Positions 51,525 through 61,250 of a DNA stretch of 64,000 nt are shown piece after piece (within the stretch, counting starts at the first letter, position 1; every line of letters starts with the position of its first letter). The notes under the pieces were generated by a model that saw nothing but the letters and a program-made list of their open reading frames with translations, ran no database searches and was not told the DNA's origin. Source of the DNA: JAJYQH01 sp036261615 (GTDB lineage: Bacteria > Actinomycetota > Actinomycetes > Propionibacteriales > Propionibacteriaceae); the NCBI GenBank assembly GCA_036261615.1, contig DATAKK010000094.1, positions 18,127-82,126 of the forward strand. The letters run 5' to 3'. Made by a program: the position numbers and the translations under genes.

Positions 51525-51576
51525 ACAGTAAGCAATCTCTGAGAAATTCTCAAACTGTCTCGCCAACTTTCTCAGA
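51525..51576 (-). promoter_or_regulatory. Candidate rpf promoter with inverted repeat
   Basis: On the minus strand TTGAGA (51548-51553) and TACTGT (51525-51530) are spaced 17 bp. An inverted repeat TCTGAGAAA / TTTCTCAGA (51538-51546 and 51568-51576) overlaps the -35 element, a likely operator. The stretch is AT-rich compared with its surroundings. Nothing is recognised in 51600-51950. Confidence 0.5.
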
Positions 51577-51952
51577 TGGGCGGGACGTTCCGTCTCCCCG
51601 GCCCCCTCGGCCTGGGCCTCGCCACAAGGAACGGAACTGGCACGGGCGCACCCATGGGCCCGGCAGAGGAGGTATCTCAGGAAGTGACCGGCGAGGCTCC
51701 ATTGCCCGGTTCACTAGGGGCGATCACGTCGGAGGTGGACGGTCCGACGGCCCCGGCGCGCAAAGCGACGATCGGCGTCCGAACCGGGAGCTTGCGCCGG
51801 CGCACGGCGCGGCCATGGTGGGGCGGTGACGGGTGGGGGGCGCCGTCCCGCGCGGCTCACCGGATCCTGAGAACGCCCGGCCCTCGGCGGCTCACCACGA
51901 GGTGGGTGGGGACGTCCGACGGGCGGCGGGGACAGGGGTCACCGGAATGCGC

Positions 51953-51985
51953 GAGCCCCCGGGACGACGTGGTCCCGGGGGCTCG
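51953..51985 (-). terminator. Terminator downstream of trxA
   Basis: GC-rich stem, GAGCCCCGGGAC against GTCCCGGGGGCTC with one bulged base, 10 bp after the trxA stop codon. Confidence 0.65.
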
Positions 51986-51994
51986 GTGCGTGCG

Positions 51995-52318
51995 TCAGAG
52001 GTACTCGTCGAGCACCTTGAGGAGGGCGCCCTTGCTGCGCGCCCCCTGGATCGACTTCACGACCCGGCCGCCGACGAACACCTGGAGCGTGGGCAGCGCG
52101 AGGATGCCCTGCTCGGTCGCCGTGCGGGGGTTGGTGTTGGTGTCGAGCTTGACGAAGTCCATCCGGTCGCCGTGCTCGCGGGCGAGCTCGTCGATGATCG
52201 GGGAGATCTGCTTGCAGGGGGCGCACCAGTCGGCCCAGTAGTCGACGAGGGTCGGCTTCGGGTTCATGACGACCCGGTCGACGAAGTCGGCGTCGGTGAC
52301 TTCAGTGACATCGGACAT
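51995..52318 (-). CDS. trxA: Thioredoxin
   Basis: 107 residues, typical length. VDYWADWCAPCKQISPIIDE carries the WCAPC active site (a W-C-x-P-C variant with Ala instead of Gly), plus the cis-Pro segment ILALPTLQVFVGG. Reduced by TrxB, whose gene lies about 110 bp upstream in the same direction, giving a trxB-trxA unit as in other actinobacterial origin regions (trxB2-trxC in Mycobacterium). Confidence 0.95.
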   Translation of the reverse strand: MSDVTEVTDADFVDRVVMNPKPTLVDYWADWCAPCKQISPIIDELAREHGDRMDFVKLDTNTNPRTATEQGILALPTLQVFVGGRVVKSIQGARSKGALLKVLDEYL

Positions 52319-52425
52319 GGGGAAACTCCTCGTACTGGGCGCCCGGGGGACCCGTTCATTATTCCCGCCCGGGACCGTGGTCCCAAGCCGGCCCGGGCGG
52401 GTGTCGGCGGGTTTGCGGTGGTCGT

Positions 52426-53487
52426 TCAGATGATGGGGGGCTGCGCCTCGTCGTGCAGGTCGGCCAGGAAGCGCTCGGCGTCCAGGGCGGCCCGGCAGCC
52501 CGAGCCGGCCGCGGTGACCGCCTGGCGGTAGGTGTGGTCGACGAGGTCGCCGCAGGCGAAGACGCCGCGCAGGTTGGTGCGGGTCGAGTCGCCCTCGACG
52601 AGCACGTAGCCGTTCTCGTCCAGGTGCACCTGGCCCACGAGCAGCTCGCTGCGCGGGATGTGCCCGATGGCCTCGAACAGCCCCTGCACGGGCAGCTCGC
52701 GCGTCTCGCCGGTCACCGTGTCGCGCAGGGTGAGCGACTCGAGCGTCTTCTCGCCGCTCATGCCGACGATCTGGCTGTTCCACGCGGGGACGATCTTGGG
52801 GTCGCGCTCCACGCGCGCGGCCATGATCTTGGACGCGCGGAGGGCGTCGCGGCGGTGGACGAGGGTGACCGACTTGGCGAACCGGGTGAGGAAGGTGGCC
52901 TCCTCGGCGGCCGAGTCGCCGCCGCCGACGACGGCGATGTCCTTGTCGCGGAAGAAGAAGCCGTCGCAGGTGGCGCACCACGAGACCCCGCGGCCGGAGT
53001 AGACGTCCTCCTCGGGAATGCCGAGGCGCCGGTAGCCGGAGCCGGTGGCGAGGATGACGGCGTGCGACCGGTAGGTGTTGCCCTCGGTGTCGGTGACGAC
53101 CTTGACGTCGCCGGTGAGGTCGACCTTGACGATGTCGTCGGAGATGAGCTGGGCACCGAAGCGCTCGGCCTGGGCGCGCATGTTCGCCATGAGGTCGGGG
53201 CCCATGACGGCCTCGGGGAAGCCCGGGTAGTTCTCCACCTCGGTGGTGTTCATCAGTGCACCGCCGGCGGTGATCGCGCCCTCGAAGACCAGCGGCTTGA
53301 GCTCGGCGCGGGCGGCGTAGATCGCGGCCGTGTAGCCGGCCGGCCCACTGCCGACGATGATGACGTCGCGGATCTGCTCGTCGTCCATCAGCTCCTGCCA
53401 CGACTCCTCCGAGCCGGCGGGCTCGTCGGTGGGCAGGTTGTTGAGGTTGAGCGCGCCGAGTGCGCCCGTGAGGTTCAGATCGCTCAT
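52426..53487 (-). CDS. trxB: Thioredoxin reductase
   Basis: 353 residues, about 35 longer than average because of an N-terminal extension (MSDLNLTGALGALNLNNLPT). FAD motif VIIVGSGPAGYTAAIYAARA, NADPH motif VVGGGDSAAEEATFL, redox Cys pair WCATCDGFFFRDK and C-terminal FACGDLVDHTYRQAVTAAGSG. It uses NADPH to reduce thioredoxin. An ATG at the usual position (about residue 33, MDDEQIRDV) might be an alternative start. Confidence 0.95.
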   Translation of the reverse strand: MSDLNLTGALGALNLNNLPTDEPAGSEESWQELMDDEQIRDVIIVGSGPAGYTAAIYAARAELKPLVFEGAITAGGALMNTTEVENYPGFPEAVMGPDLMANMRAQAERFGAQLISDDIVKVDLTGDVKVVTDTEGNTYRSHAVILATGSGYRRLGIPEEDVYSGRGVSWCATCDGFFFRDKDIAVVGGGDSAAEEATFLTRFAKSVTLVHRRDALRASKIMAARVERDPKIVPAWNSQIVGMSGEKTLESLTLRDTVTGETRELPVQGLFEAIGHIPRSELLVGQVHLDENGYVLVEGDSTRTNLRGVFACGDLVDHTYRQAVTAAGSGCRAALDAERFLADLHDEAQPPII

Positions 53488-53659
53488 GCTTGCCTTCCTT
53501 CGGCTAGGGCTCCGACTGTAACGGACCGCGCGGGGCGATCCGCCAGCCGGGGACGTCGTGGCGTCCCATCAGCTCGCCCAACAGCCGGTCGTCCGGAACT
53601 ATTCCCCCGGGGGTATGAGCGGATCCTCGCCCGGACGGGGCCAGGGGGTGGGGACGGCA

Positions 53660-53706
53660 CAGGGCCCGCCTCGCTCCGACCCCACGACGGAGAGAGGCGG
53701 GCCCTG
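53660..53706. terminator. Strong hairpin between HtrA and trxB genes
   Basis: 13-bp arms CAGGGCCCGCCTC (53660-53672) and complement at 53694-53706, with an inner CTCCG/CGGAG helix. Located 78 bp after the HtrA stop codon, so it probably ends that transcript (minus strand). Confidence 0.7.
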
Positions 53707-53783
53707 GCATCCTCGACCCCGGGAAAGGGGCACCCGGGGGAGGGGATCACGGCGTCGACCCCACGACGACGCCGCGACCCGGA

Positions 53784-55112
53784 TCAGCGGCCCGTGGCGG
53801 GGGCCTTGCCGAGGGTGGCTTGCACGGTGCTGAACGACCCGTTCCGCACGACCTTGAAGGTGACCTGCTCGTTGACCTTCGCCCCGCGCACGGCGGCGAC
53901 GAGGGAGTTGGAGGAGTCGATGGTCACGCCGTTCATCTGGGTGATGACGTCGCCGGCCTTGAGCCCGGCGCTGGCGGCGGCGGTGCCCTGGACGACACTC
54001 GCGACCTTGGCGCCCTGGATGGTCGCACCGCCCACCTGCACCGCGGCGTCCGTGGTGCTGATGCCGAGGTAGGCGTGCTCGGCCTTGCCGGTGCTGATGA
54101 GCTGGTCGGTGATGTACTTCACCTGGTTCGACGGGATGGCGAAGCCGATGCCGATGCTGCCGCTCTGGCCCGACTGGTTGCCGCCCGACAGCGACGCGAT
54201 CGAGGAGTTGATGCCGACCAGCTCGCCGTTGGCGTTGACGAGCGCCCCGCCCGAGTTGCCCGGGTTGATCGGCGCGCTGGTCTGGATCGCGCTGGTGTAG
54301 ACGGCGCCCGACCCGGTGATGTCGGTGGCCGACGACGACACCTGCTGGGTGACGACCGGCCGGTTGAGGGCGCTGACGATGCCCGTGGTGACCGTGTCGG
54401 ACAGGCCGAGCGGGTTGCCGACCGCCATGACGGGGTCGCCGACCTTCACGCTCGAGCTGTCGGCGAAGGTGATCGGCTGCAGCCCCGAGGGCACCGAGGC
54501 GATCTTGATGACGGCCAGGTCGGTCGACGCGTCGGTGCCCACGACGGTGGCGTTGAGGGTCTCGTTGCCGATCTGCACGTGCACGCTCGCGCCCGAACCG
54601 GCGCCGGAGACGACGTGGTTGTTGGTGACGATGTCGCCCTGGCTGTTGAGCAGCACGCCGGTGCCCTCGTCACCCGACTGCCCGCTCTGCACGATGATCG
54701 ACACGACCGACTTCGAGACGTTGGACGCCGTCACGCTCCAGTCGGGGTTCGAGGTGTTGCCCTGCACCACCTTGGTGACGGTGCTTCCGGACGCCGTGTC
54801 GTTCGGCCCGGTGCCGCTGGACACCGTCGACGTCGTCGCCGGGTTGAGGGCCCGGTCGAGGGCGAAGCCGGTACCGCCGCCGATGCCGCCCGCGATGACG
54901 GCGACCGCGGCGATCGTCGCGAGGCCGCGCCGGCCCCGGCGGGGCTGGGTGAGGGTGCCGGTCGGCTGCGGCCGGGGAGGCTCCTGCGGCCCCCACGGGT
55001 TGGCCTGGTAGGGGCCCTGCGGCTGGGAGGGCTGGGGTGAGGCCGGGCCGGACGCGCCGCCGTGCTGGTTGGAGCTGTCGTGTTGGCCGCTCCAGAAGAA
55101 GTCGTTGCTCAT
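53784..55112 (-). CDS. HtrA/DegP-like serine protease, membrane-anchored
   Basis: 442 residues: a Gln/Pro-rich cytoplasmic N-terminus (about 1-60), one helix (ATIAAVAVIAGGIGGGTGFA), trypsin-like domain with catalytic His (IVTNNHVVSG), Asp (STDLAVIKI) and Ser (INPGNSGGALVN), and one C-terminal PDZ domain (AASAGLKAGDVITQMNGV). This is the S1C layout of PepD/HtrA proteins that degrade misfolded extracytoplasmic proteins. Usually stress-induced; no regulator is adjacent. Confidence 0.95.
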   Translation of the reverse strand: MSNDFFWSGQHDSSNQHGGASGPASPQPSQPQGPYQANPWGPQEPPRPQPTGTLTQPRRGRRGLATIAAVAVIAGGIGGGTGFALDRALNPATTSTVSSGTGPNDTASGSTVTKVVQGNTSNPDWSVTASNVSKSVVSIIVQSGQSGDEGTGVLLNSQGDIVTNNHVVSGAGSGASVHVQIGNETLNATVVGTDASTDLAVIKIASVPSGLQPITFADSSSVKVGDPVMAVGNPLGLSDTVTTGIVSALNRPVVTQQVSSSATDITGSGAVYTSAIQTSAPINPGNSGGALVNANGELVGINSSIASLSGGNQSGQSGSIGIGFAIPSNQVKYITDQLISTGKAEHAYLGISTTDAAVQVGGATIQGAKVASVVQGTAAASAGLKAGDVITQMNGVTIDSSNSLVAAVRGAKVNEQVTFKVVRNGSFSTVQATLGKAPATGR

Positions 55113-55301
55113 CTGGGCCTCCGTTCCACCGCTGACTGCGGTGATCGTCGTTGGCGTCGACTACGACGCCCTGCACGATTCAGCTAACGGGCCGACCCTG
55201 TGCGTCTGCTGTGAGCCCATCAGCACCTGCCTGTGATCGCGTCCGGCGACCCCCGAACGATCCCTGAGAGCCTACCCGGGGGACCGGCGTCCTCTCGTCG
55301 A

Positions 55302-56156
55302 TCACAACCCCGCGGCCGACATCATGATTCCCCCGTCGACGACCACGGTGGTGCAGGTGATGTAGCTGGCGGCGTCCGAGGCGAGGAAGACGGCGGCCGC
55401 GGCGACCTCCTCCGGCTGGGCGACCCGGCCGAGCGGGATCGACCTGTCGAGGGCGGCGGCCTTCTCGGGGTCGGCCATGGTCTGCGCGTTGATCGGCGTG
55501 TTGACGGCGCCCGGCGCGATGTTGACCATCCGGACGCCGTGAGCCGCAAGTTCCACCCCCGCCGTGCGGGTGAGCATCCGCGCCCCGCCCTTGCTCACGC
55601 AGTAGGCGGTGTTGCCCGGCATCGGCCAGTCCTCGTGCACCGAGGAGACGTTGAGGATGACGCCCCCGCCGCCCTGGCTGATGAACTGCTGCGCCGCGAG
55701 CTTCGCCCCGAAGAACGTCCCCTTGAGGTTGACGTCCATGACGAAGTCGTAGTCCTTCTCCTCGGTCTCGAGCAGCGAGTGGCGTGTCTCGACCCCGGCG
55801 TTGTTGATCATGACGTCGAGGCGTCCGAACCGCTTGACCGCCTGGTCGACGAGGTTCTGCAGGTCTGCGACCTTGCTCACGTCGGCCTGGACCGCCATCA
55901 CGCTTCCGGACCCGGCGTCCTCGGCGACCTTGGTCTCGGGGTCGACGGTCTCGGGGTGGGTGACCCAGTCGATGACGACGTTCGCCCCCGCGGCCGCGCA
56001 GGCGTTGACGATCGCCTCGCCGATGCCGGAGTTCGCCCCGGTGACGATCACCGTGCGCCCGCTGAGTGCCTTGTGGGTGAAGGCGTCCGAGAGCAGGGTC
56101 TGCTGGTCGCCCGCGGCGCTGTCGGCGTAGGTGTTCTGGCTGGTGGCCTCGCTCAT
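55302..56156 (-). CDS. SDR-family oxidoreductase (glucose 1-dehydrogenase-like)
   Basis: 284 residues. Classical SDR motifs: cofactor site VTGANSGIGEAIVNACAAAG, NNAGVE, and catalytic Ser and YxxxK (NVSSVHEDWPM, TAYCVSKGG). PGAVNTPIN and the C-terminal VVVDGG complete the pattern. An N-terminal extension of about 30 residues precedes the fold. NAD(P)-dependent oxidation of a sugar or alcohol is likely; glucose is the commonest substrate in this subgroup. Followed 38 bp upstream by the glycosidase gene, perhaps a carbohydrate unit. Confidence 0.88.
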   Translation of the reverse strand: MSEATSQNTYADSAAGDQQTLLSDAFTHKALSGRTVIVTGANSGIGEAIVNACAAAGANVVIDWVTHPETVDPETKVAEDAGSGSVMAVQADVSKVADLQNLVDQAVKRFGRLDVMINNAGVETRHSLLETEEKDYDFVMDVNLKGTFFGAKLAAQQFISQGGGGVILNVSSVHEDWPMPGNTAYCVSKGGARMLTRTAGVELAAHGVRMVNIAPGAVNTPINAQTMADPEKAAALDRSIPLGRVAQPEEVAAAAVFLASDAASYITCTTVVVDGGIMMSAAGL

Positions 56157-56194
56157 TGACGTGTCTCCTTGTCGTGTCGGATGTCGCTCGGTGG

Positions 56195-58922
56195 TCAGGA
56201 CCCGGCCGGCGGTCGGCTCGGCGGTGCGGGGGGCGGCTCGGGGTCGAACTGCTGGGCTCCCGGGTCGCAGATGAGGTGGGCGATCATCGCGGTCCATCCC
56301 GTCTGGTGGCTGGCGCCCAGTCCCGTACCCGTTTCGGCGTGGAAGTACTCGCTGAAGCTGGGGTTGGCGTCCCACAGCGGGCCCGACCCCATGTCGCGCT
56401 GCTCGCCGGGACGCCGGCCGGTGGCGGCGTCCGGGCGGAACAGGGACAGCAGCCGCTGCCGGAGCCGGTCGGCAATCTCGGTGAGGGTGAGCCGCTCGCC
56501 AGACCCGGTGGGGAACTCGTAGGTCTGGGCGCCCGCGGCGCCGGCCCCGCGGGTGCGCAGCGCGTCGATGAGCAGCACGTTGACGGGGAACCAGATCGGC
56601 CCGCGCCAGTTGGAGTTGCCCCCGAACATCCGGTTGTCACTCAACCCGGGCTCGTAGCGGATCGCCAGCCGCTGCCCGGCGACGTCGACCTCTGCGCCGT
56701 CGCGGTAGGCCGCCGAGAGCGAGCGGATGCCGTAGTCAGACAGGAACTCGCCGGGGTCGAACAGCCGCGACAGCACGGCCGGCAGCCGGTCGAGCCCGAC
56801 GAGGCTCATCGTGGCCGTCGGCCGGTCGCCGGAGGACACGGTGAGCAGGTGGCGGTACTGCTCGGGCCGGTTGTGCTGCAGCCACCGGCGACGGGCGGCG
56901 AGGTCGGGCAGCTCCCGGTTCACCCACTCCGGCGAGTTGGCCACCGCCAGCAGCGGCACGAGGCCCACCAGCGAGCGCACCCGCACCGGCTCCACCTCGC
57001 CGGCCCCGTTGACGAGGATGTCGTAGAAGAAGCGGTCCTGCTCGTCCCACAGGGACGCCGCCGTCGCGCCGAAGTTCTCCACGGCGGTGGAGATGGCCCC
57101 GAAGCGCTCGAGGAAGGTGGTGGCCACCTCCTCCCAGGCCCGGTCGCCGCGGGCGAGCTCCTGGGCGATCCGCAGCATGCACAGGGTGAAGAACGCCATC
57201 CAGCTGGTGGCGTCCGACTGCTCCAGCAGCCACCCCTCCGGCACCGCGGTGGAGCGGTCGAAGGCCGAGATGTTGTCCATGCCGAGGAAGCCGCCCTCGA
57301 ACAGCTCGGTGCCGGCGGCGTCCTTGCGGTTGACCCACCAGCCGAAGTTGAGCAGCAGCTTGCTCATCACCCGGACGAGGAACGACCGGTCGCTGCCGCC
57401 GTCGGCGTAGTAGACCTGCAGCGCCGCCCACGCGTGCACCGGCGGGTTGACGTCGCTGAAGCTCCACTCGTAGGCGGGCAGCTGGCCGTCGGGGTGCTGC
57501 GCCCACTCACGGCACATGAGCAGCAGCTGGTTCTTCGCGAAGTCGGGGTCGATGGTGGCCAGGGCGACGGTGTGGAAGGCGAGGTCCCAGCTCGCGAACC
57601 ACGGGTACTCCCAGTCGTCGGGCATCGAGATGACGTCGGCGAGGTCGAGGTGCTTCCACCCGGTGTTGCGCCCGCCCTGCGCTTCGGGACGCCGCCTGTC
57701 CGCCGGTGGTGCGGGTTGCGCCGGGTCGCCCTCGAGCCACTCGCTCACCGAGTAGCGGTAGAGCTTGCGGGCCCACAGCAGTCCCGCGAACGCCCGGCGG
57801 GCGACGAGGCGGTCGTTCGCGTCGACCTCCGGCGGGATCGCCGCGGCGTAGAACTCGTCGGCCTCGGCCCGGCGGCGCGCCACGGTCGCGTCGAACGCGG
57901 CGCCGAACGGGTCGTCGAGGTGGTCGCCCGCGGCCAGCCGCAGCCGCACGGTGACGGTCTCGCCGGGCGCGACGGCGTCCAGGTGGTAGCGCAGGGCGAG
58001 CTTGGTGCCCTCGGCGGTGGGGGAGAGGCCCGACCGGTCGGCGTGGACGATGGCGTTGTTGATCGCGCTCTTCGGGTGGGGGTCGGGGTTCCGGGCGACC
58101 CCGAAGCACGCGACCTCGTCGGTCTCGTTGTCGCAGAACAGCACCTCCGGGCCTCCGGCCCGCGTGCTCGGCCGCGAGCACGTAGCTGTTGAGCCAGGCG
58201 TGGTGGATCCGGAACCGGGGGTGCTCGTCAGGGCTGTCGGTCTGTGCCAGCTGGGGACGCCGGTCGTCGCGGCCCCAGGCCCACGTGTTGCGGAACCACA
58301 CCTGCGGGACGAGGTCGAGCGGCGCGGCGTCCGGGCCGTTGTTGGTGGCCTCGTAGACGAGGCAGAGGTCGGTGGAGTCGACCTTGGCGTGGGTGGTGAC
58401 GACGTCGAAGAACCGGTTGTCGGCGAGGACGCCGGTGTCGGCGAGTTCGAACTCGTCCTGGTCCTGGCCGCGTGACCGGTTCGCGTCGACCAGCTGCTGG
58501 TAGGGGAAGGCGGCCTGTGGGTAGCGGTAGAGCCAGCGGGCCCACGAATGCGTGGGCGTCGCGTCGAGCGCCCAGTAGTACTCCTTGACGTCCTCGCCGT
58601 GGTTGCCCTGGGCGTTGGTCAGCCCGAACAGCCGCTCCTTGAGCCGGTCGTCGCGCCCGTTCCACAGGGCCACCGCGACGTTGAGGAAGCCGAACCGGTC
58701 GCACAGGCCGCCGAGGCCGTCCTCGCCCCAGCGGTAGGCGCGCTGGTGGCTCTGGTCGAAGGGGAAGTAGTTCCACGCGTCCCCGTCGGCGGAGTAGTCC
58801 TCGCGGACCGTGCCCCACTGCCGCGACGCGAGGTAGGGCCCCCACCGCCGCCAGGCCGACTCGGGGTCTCCCGACTGGGCGAGGCGTCGCCCCTCCGCAG
58901 TTGCCGCCAGCTGGTCGCGCAC
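56195..58922 (-). pseudogene. GH63/MGH1-like glycoside hydrolase, disrupted by a frameshift
   Basis: The first about 260 residues (GTG 58922, MRDQLAATAEGRRLAQSGDP, RQWGTVREDYSADGDAWNYF, NGRDDRLKERLFGLTNAQGN) and the last about 645 (NETDEVACFGVARNPDPHPK, SWDLAFHTVALATIDPDFAK, GMDNISAFDRS) are in different frames. The join lies near 58150-58165; removing one C from a GGCCC run there restores AEHAGRRPEVLFCDNETDEV. Both halves have normal codon bias, so this is a recent mutation or a sequencing error. The (alpha/alpha)6 fold suggests an alpha-glucosidase or mannosylglycerate-type hydrolase of about 905 residues. Confidence 0.85.
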
Positions 58923-59037
58923 GTGGCCACGCTAGGGGGCGCGACCCCACGCGTCACCGGGGCGCCACCGATTCACAGGATTCGCACAGGAGTGCCGGGG
59001 CTCGTGGTCGCGCCCCGGCCGCGGTTAGGCTCGGCGG

Positions 59038-59853
59038 GTGCCGTCATCCCTCACCCCGCCCCTGGTCGCCTCGGGTCCCGAACTCACCGACGCGCAGAGG
59101 CAGCGCTACGCGCGTCACCTCCTCACGCCGGCCCTCGGCGAGGAGGGGCAGCGCCGGCTGCTCGCCGCCCGCGTCGCGGTGCTCGGCACCGGCGGGCTCG
59201 GCTCGCCCGTCCTCACCTATCTCACCGCCGCCGGCATCGGGCAGCTCACGATCATCGACGACGACGACATCGAGCTGAGCAACCTCAACCGGCAGGTGCT
59301 GCACGACACGGCGTCCCTCGGCACGCCGAAGGTCGACTCGGCCGCCCGTCGGCTCGCCGGCCTCAACCCCGACGTCGAGCTCACCGTGCACCGGGTGCGG
59401 CTCACCGACGACAACGCCGACGAGCTGCTCGGCGGCCACCACCTCGTCGTCGACTGCGCCGACAACTTCCCGACGCGCTACGTCATCGCCGACGCCTGTG
59501 AGCGGCTCGGCATCCCGCACGTGTGGGCGGCCCTGCTGCACACCCAGGGCCAGCTGTCGGTGTTCACCCGCCGGCGTCCGGACTCCCTGGACGCCGAGAC
59601 GGGCATCGGCCTGCGCGACGTGTTCCCGACACCGCCGCCCGCCGACCAGTTGCCGCCCGGCCCGGTCGGCATCTTCGGCCCGCTGTGCGGGCAGGTCGGC
59701 TCGATGGCCGCCACCGAGGCGATCAAGCTGATCAGCGGCATGGGCCGGCCCCTCATCGGGCGCATCGCGTTCGTCGACGTGCTCGCCCCCTCGGTGCGGG
59801 AGGTGGTCATCCGGCCGCTCGTGGGCGCCGGTGCGGGGGGTCCCGCGGCGTGA
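59038..59853 (+). CDS. moeB: ThiF/MoeB-type adenylyltransferase
   Basis: 271 residues from GTG 59038. E1-like motifs: YARHLLTPALGEEGQRRLLA, ATP site VAVLGTGGLGSPVLTYL, IIDDDDIELSNLNRQVLH and KVDSAARRLAGLNP. It lacks the zinc-binding CxxC pairs of typical MoeB (only GPLCGQVGS remains) and the C-terminal rhodanese domain of MoeZ. It should adenylate the C-terminal Gly-Gly of the MoaD-like protein encoded 1.4 kb downstream. Overlaps the MoeA-like gene by 4 bp (GTGA). Confidence 0.85.
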   Translation: MPSSLTPPLVASGPELTDAQRQRYARHLLTPALGEEGQRRLLAARVAVLGTGGLGSPVLTYLTAAGIGQLTIIDDDDIELSNLNRQVLHDTASLGTPKVDSAARRLAGLNPDVELTVHRVRLTDDNADELLGGHHLVVDCADNFPTRYVIADACERLGIPHVWAALLHTQGQLSVFTRRRPDSLDAETGIGLRDVFPTPPPADQLPPGPVGIFGPLCGQVGSMAATEAIKLISGMGRPLIGRIAFVDVLAPSVREVVIRPLVGAGAGGPAA

Positions 59854-61163
59854 CGCCGCCCCGCGAGCGACGCGAGGTGCGGGCCCGGGCCGGGACGCCG
59901 CTGGTGCCGCCCGAGCGCGCCGAGCTGGGTCTCGACGAGTACCGCCGCGAGCTGTTGTCCCTCGTGGAGGCGCCCGGCCGGCGGTACCCGCTCCCCGACG
60001 GGCTCCCGGTCGCGGACGCGGTCGGCCGGGTGCTCGCCGCCGACGTGACCGCGGCCGGTGACGTCCCCGACGTCGCCTGCTCCACGGTGGCCGGGTACGC
60101 GGTGCGCTGGGCGGACGTGCGCCGGCCCCCCGCCGTGCTCACCCGGGTCGCGGATCTGCCCCGCCACTCCCGCCGCAACCCCCCGGTCGACGAGGGGGAG
60201 TGCGTCCGGGTGCTGCCGGGCGGCCCGCTGCCCTCGGGCACGGACGCCGTCATCCCCGACGGGCTCGTCGTGGTCGACGGCGCGAGCGTCCGGGTGCGCG
60301 AGCTGCCCCCCGCGGGGGTCGAGGCCCACGTGCGTCCGGCCGGCCTCGTCGTGCACCGCGGCGACCTCGTGGCGTCGGCCGGACGCCGGATCGACGCCGG
60401 GCTCGCCTCGGCCCTGCTCACGGCGGGGGTGGCGAGGGTCCAGGTGTGGCTGCCGCCGCGCGTGGCGATCGTCGTCGTGGCCGACCACTCGGTCGTCCCC
60501 GGCCACCCGCGGGCCCGCGGCGAGGCGTGGGAGTCGACCGGCGGCCTGCTCTCCACCCACGTGGAGCGGCTGGGGATCCACCCCACGGTCGTGCACGTGT
60601 CCGGTGCGGGCCTGGAGGCGGCCCTCGACCGGCTGGCCGCGAACCGGCCCGACGCCATCGTGCTCGCCGGTGGCCCCACCGACGCCGACGTCATCGCGCC
60701 CGAGGGCCCGGCCGCCGGGCTGCTCGCGCGGGCGTCCGGTGGCGGGTTCCGGGCCGTGCGGGTGAGTCCCGGACGCCGGCAGGGCTGGCTCCGCTGGGGC
60801 GGCACCGCCGTCGTGTGCATCCCGGGCGACCCGTTCGCGGCCTCGGTCACCGCCGACCTGCTGCTGCGACCGCTGCTGCTCCGGCTGTCGGGCGTCACCG
60901 ACGAGCGGGCAGAGTACGGCTGGATGCACGGCGTCCGGGCGATGCCGGAGTCGGGCTGGGCGTCGCTCCGCGGCGTCCGGGAGGTCATGCCGGTGCGGCT
61001 GCGGGTGGACAGCGACGGGGTGCTGCTCTGCTCGCCGGTGGGCGAGCCCGACCTGCCGCAGGTGGCCGACCTGGCGGACGCCGACGCGCTCGCCCTCGTC
61101 GGGGAGGATGTCTCGGCGGTGACCCCGGAGCTGCCCGTGTCGTTGTGGGCGATCACCCGCTGA
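59850..61163 (+). CDS. moeA: Molybdopterin molybdotransferase-like protein (divergent MoeA)
   Basis: 437 residues from GTG 59850. MoeA domains are visible: PLPDGLPVADAVGRVLAADV, CSTVAGYAV, VRVLPGGPLPSGTDAVIPDG (usual MPTGAxxPxGxDAV), and the MogA-like core with VVVADHSVVPGHPRARGE, IVLAGGPTDADVIAP and VVCIPGDPFAASVTADLLLR. Key loops differ from standard MoeA (TGGxSxGxxD reads AGGPTDADV; LPGNPVA reads IPGDPFA). It probably inserts molybdate into molybdopterin, but the divergence leaves room for another role. Confidence 0.8.
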   Translation: MTPPRERREVRARAGTPLVPPERAELGLDEYRRELLSLVEAPGRRYPLPDGLPVADAVGRVLAADVTAAGDVPDVACSTVAGYAVRWADVRRPPAVLTRVADLPRHSRRNPPVDEGECVRVLPGGPLPSGTDAVIPDGLVVVDGASVRVRELPPAGVEAHVRPAGLVVHRGDLVASAGRRIDAGLASALLTAGVARVQVWLPPRVAIVVVADHSVVPGHPRARGEAWESTGGLLSTHVERLGIHPTVVHVSGAGLEAALDRLAANRPDAIVLAGGPTDADVIAPEGPAAGLLARASGGGFRAVRVSPGRRQGWLRWGGTAVVCIPGDPFAASVTADLLLRPLLLRLSGVTDERAEYGWMHGVRAMPESGWASLRGVREVMPVRLRVDSDGVLLCSPVGEPDLPQVADLADADALALVGEDVSAVTPELPVSLWAITR

Positions 61164-61250
61164 CCGTCGCGGGCGCGGCGTCCGGCGGTCACGTACGGTG
61201 GGAGCCGCGGCCCGGCCGGGTGGCCGCTCCGCCGATGACAAGGAGCTTCC

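Noticed and set aside
51576..52241. 221-codon plus-strand frame upstream of rpf
   Set aside because: Low-complexity translation running into the trxA gene antisense; no ribosome site or domain.
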